Assembly (NCBI GenBank): GCA_937924805.1
Contig: CALDTZ010000004.1
Span: 62,001 to 126,000, forward strand
DNA length: 64,000 nt
Direction: 5' to 3'
From: an uncultured Saprospiraceae bacterium
GTDB taxonomy: Bacteria; Bacteroidota; Bacteroidia; Chitinophagales; Saprospiraceae
The position numbers were made by a program, and so were the translations under genes. The notes under the pieces were generated by a model. The model worked only from the letters and a program-made list of their open reading frames with translations, ran no database searches and had not been told where the DNA came from. Shown one piece after another: positions 17,111-25,503 of the stretch (positions are counted from its first letter, which is position 1; every line of letters starts with the position of its first letter).

Positions 17111-18136
17111 ATGTCTTTACATTACAAAGATACCTTACATTTTATCAAGAAATTGACTATACGCCGTGTATGGAATGTATTTAAAGTATATATTTCGTTT
17201 CAGTTGACAAAAATTTCTAAAGATCCTATCCAATGGGGTACACCTATTAGTATTTCAATTGAACCAACTACAGCTTGTAATTTAAGATGTCCTGAGTGTC
17301 CAAGCGGTTTGCGATCATTTACTAGGCCAACAGGCAAGTTGAAAAAAGATTTTTTTCGACACACATTGGATCAAATCTATCATGAATTGATTTATTTGAT
17401 TTTTTATTTTCAAGGGGAGCCATTTTTAAATCCAGATTTTTTGGAAATGGTGAAGTATGCTAGTGAAAAAGGTATTTATACGATTACATCTACAAATGCT
17501 CATTTTTTAGATGATAATACAGCAAAGAAAACAATTGAGTCTGGATTAGATCGTATGATAATTTCTATTGATGGTACGACTCAAGAAGTGTATGAATCAT
17601 ACAGAAAGGAAGGAAGTTTGGAAAAAGTAATCGAAGGAACAAAAAATATGGTGAAGTGGAAAAAGGAACTTAATTCTGCCACACCACATCTTGTTTTTCA
17701 GTTTTTAGTGGTTAAACCAAATGAACACCAAATTGATGATGTTTATGCTTTAGCAAAAGAAATTGGTGTCGATGAAGTGAAATTGAAATCTGCTCAGATT
17801 TACGACTACAAAAATGGTAACGAACTTATACCTACCCTATCTCAATATTCCAGATATCAACCATTGAAAGATGGTACATATCGTATTAAGAATAAGTTGC
17901 TCAATCATTGTTGGAAACTCTGGCATTCTTGTGTTATTACATGGAATGGAGTCTTAGTTCCTTGTTGTTTTGATAAGGATGCTACTCACAAGTTAGGCGA
18001 CTTGAAGGAAGCGTCATTTATTGAAGTTTGGAATAGTAGTAAGGCAAATAGTTTTAGAAAAGAAATCAAAAAAGGAAGAGATCAAATTGATATTTGCAAA
18101 AACTGTACAGAAGGTTGTAAAGTGTGGTTAAACTAA
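17111..18136 (+). CDS. Radical SAM/SPASM domain protein
   Basis: 341 residues. The radical SAM cluster motif is CNLRCPEC (Cx3Cx2C) near residue 56, in EPTTACNLRCPECPSG, followed by FQGEPFLNP, the GGEP-like SAM-binding strand. The C-terminal SPASM-like part holds several cysteines (NHCWKLWHSC, LVPCCFDKD, DICKNCTEGCKVW) that would bind one or two auxiliary [4Fe-4S] clusters. SPASM enzymes often modify peptides or proteins, but no precursor peptide or PqqD-like recognition gene is seen here. It is the last gene of the aminotransferase-VanZ-DinB operon; the downstream gap 18137-18347 is empty of recognised signals. Confidence 0.86.
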   Translation: MSLHYKDTLHFIKKLTIRRVWNVFKVYISFQLTKISKDPIQWGTPISISIEPTTACNLRCPECPSGLRSFTRPTGKLKKDFFRHTLDQIYHELIYLIFYFQGEPFLNPDFLEMVKYASEKGIYTITSTNAHFLDDNTAKKTIESGLDRMIISIDGTTQEVYESYRKEGSLEKVIEGTKNMVKWKKELNSATPHLVFQFLVVKPNEHQIDDVYALAKEIGVDEVKLKSAQIYDYKNGNELIPTLSQYSRYQPLKDGTYRIKNKLLNHCWKLWHSCVITWNGVLVPCCFDKDATHKLGDLKEASFIEVWNSSKANSFRKEIKKGRDQIDICKNCTEGCKVWLN

Positions 18137-18347
18137 TTTTGCAATAAATAAGGAACACTCTTTTTTAGTAAAAAACATATTATGAATTTTTGCAACATGC
18201 TGTATATTAACACATTATAAAATAATAAATGTGAGTTTTTACCAAAACTATTGCTCTATTTTTCGAATAAAGAAATCTAAGCGATTACTTTTACCTTAAT
18301 TGTTGAATAATTTATTTTTTTGGAATGATTTTTTCATTTATTTAGAG

Positions 18348-19367
18348 ATGCTTCATAAAACTATAATACAAGGTAAAATTGATTTCGGGACTGAAAAGAG
18401 TTTTTCAAAAGCACTTAAGATGTACGAATATCGTGCTGAGAATTATCACAAATCGGACACCTTATTTTTAGGAGAAGAGATTTTTTTTCGTGATACATTA
18501 ACGTTGTCAATCCCTAGACTCGTCAAACAAACTTTTGATAAACCATATAGGAATACAGTTAGTCTATTAAAGTACTGCACTCAATTTGGACTTTTTGGAG
18601 AAATAAATGCTTGGTTAATTGATACTGGGAAAATATTAGATTTTACGCATATGGAACCTGACAGTGAAAAAATAGCTGTCCAGAAATATATTCAAGGGAC
18701 GCATATGTTGTCCACCCACGGTAAAGAAGAAGAAGCCATCGTTTTGTTGACTCAAGCTATTGACAAATATGACAAACACGCCCAAGCTTATCAGAAAAGA
18801 GCAAAAGTCAATGTAATTTTAAAAAGATATCATGAAGCAATGAGGGATTATACGAAAAGTATAAACCTTGATGAAAGTAACCCGAACTCGTACTATGGTA
18901 GAGCAAAGGTGCATATGATAAATGAAGACTATGAATTAGCGATAGAAGATTTTGACAATGCATTAAAAAAATCGGTTGCATTGCAATCCATCTATTGGAA
19001 ATCTAGAAGATTAAAATCTGAATGTCATTTCAATTTAGAGCAATATGAAAAAGCCGCTTTCGATTTGAAATTATTTACTAAAAAAGAATTTCAACCTGAA
19101 AGTCCTAACTTTCTTTGGAAAAGGAAAGCATTTTTTGATTACGGACGTGTTTTATTATCGATCGATGATTTTGATTTAGCATTCGAAATGTTTGATTTGA
19201 GTCTAGAAATGAAAGAAGGAAAGGATACAATTCAAGAAGCCGAAAAATTAAAATATAGAGGTATTGCTCGACATAAATCCGGTAAAAATGGATATATAAA
19301 GGATTTTAAAGATGCGGCTGATCTAGGAGATAAAGAGGCTGCGGCTTTATTAAAATCACTTTCTTAA
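18348..19367 (+). CDS. TPR-repeat protein, cytosolic
   Basis: 339 residues from the ATG at 18348. The frame is open to a TTG at 18300, but the extension is aromatic-rich and unlike a gene start. No signal peptide. Four to five tetratricopeptide repeats occupy about residues 110 to 320, for example EEAIVLLTQAIDKYDKHAQA, YHEAMRDYTKSINLDESNPN and YELAIEDFDNALKKS. The first 100 residues show no known motif. A protein-interaction role is all that can be claimed. The 210 bases upstream contain no TAnnTTTG box. Confidence 0.75.
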   Translation: MLHKTIIQGKIDFGTEKSFSKALKMYEYRAENYHKSDTLFLGEEIFFRDTLTLSIPRLVKQTFDKPYRNTVSLLKYCTQFGLFGEINAWLIDTGKILDFTHMEPDSEKIAVQKYIQGTHMLSTHGKEEEAIVLLTQAIDKYDKHAQAYQKRAKVNVILKRYHEAMRDYTKSINLDESNPNSYYGRAKVHMINEDYELAIEDFDNALKKSVALQSIYWKSRRLKSECHFNLEQYEKAAFDLKLFTKKEFQPESPNFLWKRKAFFDYGRVLLSIDDFDLAFEMFDLSLEMKEGKDTIQEAEKLKYRGIARHKSGKNGYIKDFKDAADLGDKEAAALLKSLS

Positions 19368-19393
19368 GGCTACTTCCATTCTTACCCAATATC

Positions 19394-19422
19394 TTGCCTA
19401 GTAAAAATCGTTATTATATTTG
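19394..19422 (+). promoter_or_regulatory. Promoter of the PorE-like gene
   Basis: TTG at 19394-19396 is followed 18 bases later by TATATTTG at 19415-19422, matching the Bacteroidota -33/-7 pattern. The start site would be near 19428, leaving a leader of about 12 bases before the ATG at 19440. Confidence 0.5.
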
Positions 19423-19439
19423 AAACTTAAACCGGTATA

Positions 19440-21338
19440 ATGAAGCAATTTTTTCTAATCATATTTATGTTTTCTATTGGCGTACCCATGGGTATTTGCC
19501 AAGACATGAAAGAAATAAAAAAGATAAAGGCAAAAACAAAATCTTATATAGCTAAATCGAAAGTTGAAAAAGCTTTTTCATATTTGAATAAACAAATAGA
19601 AAAGTATCCTGAAAGTGATAAAATAGTTGAATATGCAGCTAGTGTTGCATTAGATGTGCCTGATTATGAGTTATCTGAAATGTACCTTACAAAAGCACAT
19701 TATTTAAACCCATCAGATAAAAGAGTTAGTTATTCTTTATACCAATCACTCAAACGAAGACATAATTATCCTTTAGCCAAAAAACAATTAAAACAATGTC
19801 TAGGCTTATTGGATAAGTCAAGTTCTCTTTATGAAAGTGCAAAGAGGGAATATGATAATCTAGATATTGTAGAGGCATTATATAATAATCCTGTTGATTT
19901 TGAACCTACAAACTTAGGGATCAATGTAAATTCTAAGTATGATGAATATATGCCATTTACAAGCGTTGATGGTAAAATGATTTTTGCTAGGCTGCACAGA
20001 CAAGAAGATTTGTATTTTACTGAAAAACTTGATTCCACATTTAGTTTGGCAACACCCTTAGAAGGTGTTAATACCATGGAAAATGAAGGAGCTTCTTGTA
20101 TATCTCCAGACGGTAATTTTATATTCATTACAAAATGCAATGCAAAAGGTGGATATGGTGGATGTGATATCTATGTAAGTTATCGATCAAGTGATGGATG
20201 GACAAAACCTAAAAATCTTGGAAAATCTATAAATACCGCGGCAAAAGAAACACAACCATCAATCAGCCCGAACGGTAAGACACTATACTTTGTGTCAGAT
20301 AGAGAAGGTGGATTCGGTAAAACGGATATCTATAAGTCTACCTATGAAAATAAAATGTGGAGTACGCCTGAAAATCTTGGGGATCAGATAAACACGTTTG
20401 CTCGTGATGAATCACCATTTATTCATATGGATAATAAAACGTTATATTTTAGATCTGTGGGGCATCCAGGACTAGGTGATTTTGATATATTTATGAGTAA
20501 AAAGATGAATGAAGGTTGGGGTATTCCAAAGAATATAGGATATCCAATTAATGGGGAAGGTAACGATGGTTCTTTCTTTGTAGATGTACTAGGTAAGCAA
20601 GCTTATTTTGCGTCTAACTCATTTGAAGATTCATTTGGTGGGTTGGATCTTTACACATTCGAAATGCCGGAAGATATCAGACCAGATCCGGTAACGTACG
20701 TAAAATTGATTTTAAAAGATAGACAATCAGACGCTTTACTTAATGGTGAAATTTTATTAGTGGATATTGATTCTGGTATGGAATTAAAAAATCAAACCAA
20801 TATTTATAATGAGATCCTTCACCTTATCAACCCTGCGACTGAATATGCTTTGACAGCAACAGCCGAAGGTTATAATTTTCACACCGAACATATTTCAGTT
20901 GATTCCTCTGCTACATCGGCAGAACCCTATCTATTTACTTTTTATTTAGATAAGATTCAAATTGAATCATCCTCCATTGCAGAAACCGAATTTAATAAAG
21001 CTATTTTATTAAACAATATCTTTTTTGAAAGTGGTAGTTACAAGTTGTTAGAAAAGTCAAAATACGAAATTCAAACGTTAGTTGATTATTTGATGAAGTA
21101 TCCAAATTGCAAAATGAAAATTGTAGGTCATACGGATAATGTAGGATCAGAAAGTGATAACATTCTTTTAAGTGAAAATAGAGCTAGCGCTGTCAAAGAG
21201 GCATTAATTGCAAAAGGAGTGGACGGAGGAAGATTAGACTTTCAAGGAGAAGGGGAAAAGATGCCACTATATTCAAATGAAACAGCGGAAGGTAGAGAAA
21301 AAAATAGACGAACAGAGGTTGTAATAACATATGAGTAG
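19440..21338 (+). CDS. OmpA-family protein with TPR, PD40 propeller and CRD domains (PorE-like)
   Basis: 632 residues with signal peptide (MKQFFLIIFMFSIG). Domains in order: TPR-like helices at about 25-130; PD40/WD40-like beta-propeller blades at about 135-410, with repeats such as GASCISPDGNFIFITK, QPSISPNGKTLYFVSD and DESPFIHMDNKTLYFR; a carboxypeptidase-regulatory-like beta domain at about 425-500; and an OmpA C-terminal peptidoglycan-binding domain at about 525-632 (IVGHTDNVGS, LSENRASAVKEAL, GREKNRRTEV). This order is that of PorE of the type IX secretion system, but similar proteins occur in many copies in this phylum. It has its own promoter and overlaps rlmD by eight bases. Confidence 0.87.
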   Translation: MKQFFLIIFMFSIGVPMGICQDMKEIKKIKAKTKSYIAKSKVEKAFSYLNKQIEKYPESDKIVEYAASVALDVPDYELSEMYLTKAHYLNPSDKRVSYSLYQSLKRRHNYPLAKKQLKQCLGLLDKSSSLYESAKREYDNLDIVEALYNNPVDFEPTNLGINVNSKYDEYMPFTSVDGKMIFARLHRQEDLYFTEKLDSTFSLATPLEGVNTMENEGASCISPDGNFIFITKCNAKGGYGGCDIYVSYRSSDGWTKPKNLGKSINTAAKETQPSISPNGKTLYFVSDREGGFGKTDIYKSTYENKMWSTPENLGDQINTFARDESPFIHMDNKTLYFRSVGHPGLGDFDIFMSKKMNEGWGIPKNIGYPINGEGNDGSFFVDVLGKQAYFASNSFEDSFGGLDLYTFEMPEDIRPDPVTYVKLILKDRQSDALLNGEILLVDIDSGMELKNQTNIYNEILHLINPATEYALTATAEGYNFHTEHISVDSSATSAEPYLFTFYLDKIQIESSSIAETEFNKAILLNNIFFESGSYKLLEKSKYEIQTLVDYLMKYPNCKMKIVGHTDNVGSESDNILLSENRASAVKEALIAKGVDGGRLDFQGEGEKMPLYSNETAEGREKNRRTEVVITYE

Positions 21339-22746
21339 ACGTAAGAAAAAAGAAATAATAATTGAAAACGTAAAGATTACGGGTATTGCTGATAAAGGGA
21401 AAGCTGTTGGAAGAGATGAAGATGGTGTAGTCTATTTTGTGTCAGATGCTGTACCTGGTGATGTTGTAAATATTTTGCGCCTTAAAAAACGAAAAGGCGT
21501 ATATCTAGGTATGGTCAAAGATTTTGTACGTTACTCACCGGACAGGGTTAAGCCTGTTTGTGAGCACTTTGGTGTTTGTGGAGGTTGCAAATGGCAGCAT
21601 CTAGATTACGCAGTACAATTGCAACATAAAAATCAAACGGTCTTAGATGCTATGTCAAGGATCGCAAAAATCGATACAGATTGTATATCACCAATAAAAG
21701 GTGCAGATAAGATTTATCAATATCGAAATAAGATAGAATACAGTTTTTCTAATAAACGTTGGTTAACCAATGAAGAAATAAAATCAGCTGGAAAAATAGA
21801 GCAAAGTCCAGCTTTAGGATTTCATAGAGCAGGCGCATTTGAAAAGGTAGTTGACATAATGAAGTGTCATTTACAAGATGATTTAACGAATGATATAAGA
21901 AATTTTATTCGTGATTTTGCTGATGAAAATCGATACACATATTATGATACGTTGAATCATCATGGTTTTTTAAGAAATATTTTTTTAAGAAACAACGTAA
22001 ATGACAATTGGATGATTACCATGGTATTTGGTGAAAAAAACCTAAAAGAAATTCATCATTTATTAGATGCAGTTGTTGACCGCTTTCCTAGAATTGAAGC
22101 ATTATATTATATTGTTAATACAAAAAAGAATGACAGTATTTTTGATCAAAATCCAATTCATTATCATGGTGAAAAATATCTTAAGGAAACATTAGGTGCG
22201 GTTAACTATAAAATAAGCCCAAAATCATTTTTTCAAACGAATACGTATCAAGCGGTTGAACTGTTTGATATTGTTGAGAAATATGCTTCCCTTACGGGTA
22301 AAGAAAATGTGTATGACCTATATACAGGCATTGGTAGTATTGCCTTGTATTTGGCTAAAAGTGTAAAGCAAGTTGTAGGAATTGAAGAAATAGAAGATGC
22401 AATTAAGGATGCTAAAATCAATGCTGAATTAAATAACATTAACAATGCTGTTTTTTATGTAGGTGATGTAAAAAATATATTAACGACAGAATTTGCTGAA
22501 AAGCATGGAAAACCAGATGTCGTGATTACTGATCCACCTCGAGCTGGAATGCATAAAGATATTATTGCCATGTTACTTGAACTAGAAAGCCCTTCCTTGG
22601 TTTATGTAAGTTGTAACCCGGCTACTCAAGCAAGAGATATAGTCTTGCTTAAAGAAAAGTATGATGTTGTAAAAATGCAACCGGTGGATATGTTTCCACA
22701 TACTCACCATATTGAAAATGTAGCTTTATTAAAACTGAAGTCATGA
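21331..22746 (+). CDS. rlmD: 23S rRNA (uracil-C5)-methyltransferase, RlmD type
   Basis: 471 residues. It methylates a uracil of 23S rRNA with SAM. An N-terminal TRAM/OB domain (GIADKGKAVGRDEDGVVYFV) is followed by the [4Fe-4S] cysteines in CEHFGVCGGCKWQH. The methyltransferase domain contains FFQTNTYQAVELF, LYTGIGSIALYLAK, DPPRAGMHK and the catalytic cysteine in YVSCNPATQARD. Length and motif order match RlmD/RumA relatives; the exact uracil is not provable from sequence. It overlaps the PorE-like gene by eight bases and the next small gene by four (ATGA). Confidence 0.93.
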   Translation: MSRRKKKEIIIENVKITGIADKGKAVGRDEDGVVYFVSDAVPGDVVNILRLKKRKGVYLGMVKDFVRYSPDRVKPVCEHFGVCGGCKWQHLDYAVQLQHKNQTVLDAMSRIAKIDTDCISPIKGADKIYQYRNKIEYSFSNKRWLTNEEIKSAGKIEQSPALGFHRAGAFEKVVDIMKCHLQDDLTNDIRNFIRDFADENRYTYYDTLNHHGFLRNIFLRNNVNDNWMITMVFGEKNLKEIHHLLDAVVDRFPRIEALYYIVNTKKNDSIFDQNPIHYHGEKYLKETLGAVNYKISPKSFFQTNTYQAVELFDIVEKYASLTGKENVYDLYTGIGSIALYLAKSVKQVVGIEEIEDAIKDAKINAELNNINNAVFYVGDVKNILTTEFAEKHGKPDVVITDPPRAGMHKDIIAMLLELESPSLVYVSCNPATQARDIVLLKEKYDVVKMQPVDMFPHTHHIENVALLKLKS

Positions 22747-23090
22747 GTGATACGGAAAAATTATTTATCATAGAGAAAGAATTAAGATTATATACAGATC
22801 TATTAGCAAAAGCAAGTGACATAATTCTTGAAAGTGAAGTAAGTAAGTACCCGATGTTTGTCGTTCATAAAGAAGAGGATATCGAAATTGGAATTCCTGT
22901 CATCGATAAGTTTAAAACGAATGCAAATTGGTCTATTAAAGCATCAACATTAGAAGAATTTGCAGCAAAACGATTAATAGCTAAATCTAAAATCGATACA
23001 TTTAGGAAAACGTATAAAAACCCAAAAGACTTTCTTTGTTTATTTGTTTTGTCTTCTTTAGGAGCCCAATTTATCTTTTTACCTAGATAA
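22743..23090 (+). CDS. Conserved small protein of unknown function
   Basis: 115 residues, translationally coupled to rlmD through an ATGA overlap. It is predicted alpha/beta without signal peptide or membrane helix. Notable parts are an N-terminal helix (EKLFIIEKELRLYTDLLAKA), a strand-rich centre KYPMFVVHKEEDIEIGIPV, and a conserved-looking end NPKDFLCLFVLSSLGAQFIF. I do not recognise the family. Codon use is like its neighbours. The overlap with rlmD suggests translation at a similar level, but a role in rRNA modification is only a guess. Confidence 0.75.
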   Translation: MSDTEKLFIIEKELRLYTDLLAKASDIILESEVSKYPMFVVHKEEDIEIGIPVIDKFKTNANWSIKASTLEEFAAKRLIAKSKIDTFRKTYKNPKDFLCLFVLSSLGAQFIFLPR

Positions 23091-23130
23091 AGAACTATGG
23101 CGTTATAAGTTACTAATAAAAATTCTTCGA

Positions 23131-23955
23131 ATGAATATTCATTTACTTTCTCGCTTTGTTGCTTTTCCATTTGTGATATTAATTTTGCTCTCTTTTTATA
23201 TGGGATATGAAGGGAATCGTGATTGGTTTAGATATGGTCTCATACCATCTGTAATTTGTATTGCCATCATATACGTATTTCACCGTCAAATAGATTATTG
23301 GTGGCAAGAAAAATATCCTAATAATTTAGATGAAAAAGAAAGGGACCTTGTTCTTCGATTTTCACCATTTTACAACAAGCTTAATGAAGATGATAAATTA
23401 ATATTTGAACAACGAATGTATACATTTGTAAATGGGAAAGAGTTTTCAGCAATGGGAGCACAAGCTGAAACAGTTCCACATGATATTAAAATTATCGTTG
23501 CGATGATTGTGATTGAAATTACTTTCAATCAAAAAAAGAATTATTGCTTAGATCATTTTGATCAAATTATTATGTACAAGCACCCATTTGGGTCACCAAA
23601 TCATCAATTTTTGCATACCTTGGAGACGTATCCTGAAGATGGGGTACTGATTTTCGCTTTGGATTATTTTTCTTCAGCGATGCAAGATAGGACTCGATTT
23701 TATCATATTGGTTACCACCTTTTTGCAGATGCTTTCATCTATGAATTTCCTAATAAAGATTATCCATTAGATTTGACTTGGGAGGTTATTGAGCAGTCAT
23801 GTGGTTTTTCAAGAGAACAAATTCTTGCTGTGATTGGATTTGAAACAGTTGATTTGTTGCCGATCACAATTTATATGTATTTTGTATTCGGTGATACATT
23901 GAAAAAAGTCGATGCACGGATCTATGATCAATTAGAATTAATCTTTAATTCTTAA
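23131..23955 (+). CDS. MtfA/M90-like protein lacking the HExxH zinc motif
   Basis: 274 residues. Two membrane helices (about residues 5-28 and 33-52) precede a soluble domain. That domain begins like MtfA-type (M90) proteins: FSPFYNKLNEDDKLIFEQRM, then VNGKEFSAMGAQAETVP, then IAMIVIEITF. In MtfA the catalytic HExxH helix comes next to a DYFSSAMQ-like region. Here the equivalent stretch reads FYHIGYHLFADAFIY and has no HExxH. It is therefore probably a non-catalytic relative, or a different family with a shared fold. Function unknown; it lies between rlmD-linked genes and glpK as a separate unit. Confidence 0.65.
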   Translation: MNIHLLSRFVAFPFVILILLSFYMGYEGNRDWFRYGLIPSVICIAIIYVFHRQIDYWWQEKYPNNLDEKERDLVLRFSPFYNKLNEDDKLIFEQRMYTFVNGKEFSAMGAQAETVPHDIKIIVAMIVIEITFNQKKNYCLDHFDQIIMYKHPFGSPNHQFLHTLETYPEDGVLIFALDYFSSAMQDRTRFYHIGYHLFADAFIYEFPNKDYPLDLTWEVIEQSCGFSREQILAVIGFETVDLLPITIYMYFVFGDTLKKVDARIYDQLELIFNS

Positions 23956-24003
23956 ACCATTCTTTTTCCTTATAATTCTTCGTTTATTAGAGCAACTAAA
24001 TTT

Positions 24004-25503
24004 ATGAATGAGTTGCAAGATTATATCTTATCCATTGATCAAGGAACAACAAGTACTCGAGCTATTCTAGTTGATAAAAAAGGAGAAATTGTATCTAACC
24101 ATCAAGTAGAATTTAATCAATATTTCCCTCAACCCGGATGGGTAGAGCACGACGCCGAAGAGATTTGGGGTTCTGTTATTATCAGTATTTTTAAATGTAT
24201 TGATAAAGCAAAAATTCCTATTTCGCAAATCAAAGGAATTGGTATTACAAATCAACGGGAAACCACGGTTGCATGGAATAATGAAACGGGTGAACCTATT
24301 TATAATGCTATTGTCTGGCAAGATAGAAGAACGGCAAAATATTGCTCGAGTTTAATAAATGACGGTTTAGATGATTTAATAAAAGATAAAACGGGTTTGG
24401 TATTAGATGCCTATTTTTCTGCGAGTAAAATGCGATGGATTCTTAAAAATGTTCCAGAAGCAAAAACCCTTGCTAAGGAAGGGAAACTAGCATTTGGAAC
24501 AATTGATTCATGGATTTTATACAAACTTACAAAAGGAGAGCACAAAACAGATTATTCGAATGCTAGCCGGACTATGTTGTTTAATATTCATACTGGAATG
24601 TGGGATCAAACATTATTAGATATGTTTGAAATACCCTTTGAAACTTTGCCAAAAGTAGAAGAAACGATTAGTAATTTTGGATATACATATTCACTGTTTC
24701 TCGGGTTTGGAATCTCAGTTTATGCTATGATCGGCGATCAGCAAGCTTCTTTATTTGGACAACATTGCCTTAAAAAAGGAGATATTAAAACCACCTATGG
24801 AACTGGATGTTTCATTGTTGCAAATACAGGTGCTGATGTAATTTCATCAAACTATCGTTTGATTTCTACGATTGCTTGGAAGATTGATAATAAAATAACC
24901 TATGCTCTCGAAGGAAGTGTGTTTGTAGGAGGTGCTGCAGTGCAATGGTTACGAGATAACTTGGGAATTATAGAAAAATCTAGTGATGTTGAAGTCCTTG
25001 CCAGCACGGTGGAAGACAATGGGGGTGTATATTTTGTGCCTGCATTTACAGGTCTTGGAGCACCTTATTGGGACTCCTATGCTAGAGGCTCTTTGTTTGG
25101 ACTTACCAGAGGTTCTAATAAAGGTCATATTGCAAGAGCTACTCTAGAGAGCATTTGTTTTCAAGTTAATGATGTATTGCAAGCAATCAAAAGTGATACA
25201 GGTCAGATGATATCTTCTATTAAAGTAGATGGTGGACCGACAGATAATAGCTTGCTAATGCAATTTCAATCGAATATTTCGAATATCCAAATCAATCCAT
25301 CTAAATACAAAGAAACAACCGCTTTAGGTGCGGCTTATTTAGCAGGAGTTGGTGCAAATATCTGGACATTAAAAGAGATTAAATCGTTTAATAAAAGTAA
25401 AGACCTATATTCTTGTAATATGATTGATGTGGTCCGACGGTCAGAATTAAAACAATGGCAAAAGGCACTAAAAAAATCACAAAATTGGATTGATATTGAT
25501 TAG
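24004..25503 (+). CDS. glpK: Glycerol kinase
   Basis: A 499-residue FGGY-family kinase converting glycerol and ATP to glycerol-3-phosphate. It shows the phosphate-binding loop SIDQGTTSTRAIL, the glycerol contact region ITNQRETTVAWN, the FGGY signature part TTYGTGCFIVANTG, and the C-terminal VDGGPTDNSLLMQFQS. Length is standard. glpD starts within its last 14 bases, so glycerol uptake product and its oxidation are made together. No glpF facilitator gene is present in this window. Confidence 0.97.
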   Translation: MNELQDYILSIDQGTTSTRAILVDKKGEIVSNHQVEFNQYFPQPGWVEHDAEEIWGSVIISIFKCIDKAKIPISQIKGIGITNQRETTVAWNNETGEPIYNAIVWQDRRTAKYCSSLINDGLDDLIKDKTGLVLDAYFSASKMRWILKNVPEAKTLAKEGKLAFGTIDSWILYKLTKGEHKTDYSNASRTMLFNIHTGMWDQTLLDMFEIPFETLPKVEETISNFGYTYSLFLGFGISVYAMIGDQQASLFGQHCLKKGDIKTTYGTGCFIVANTGADVISSNYRLISTIAWKIDNKITYALEGSVFVGGAAVQWLRDNLGIIEKSSDVEVLASTVEDNGGVYFVPAFTGLGAPYWDSYARGSLFGLTRGSNKGHIARATLESICFQVNDVLQAIKSDTGQMISSIKVDGGPTDNSLLMQFQSNISNIQINPSKYKETTALGAAYLAGVGANIWTLKEIKSFNKSKDLYSCNMIDVVRRSELKQWQKALKKSQNWIDID

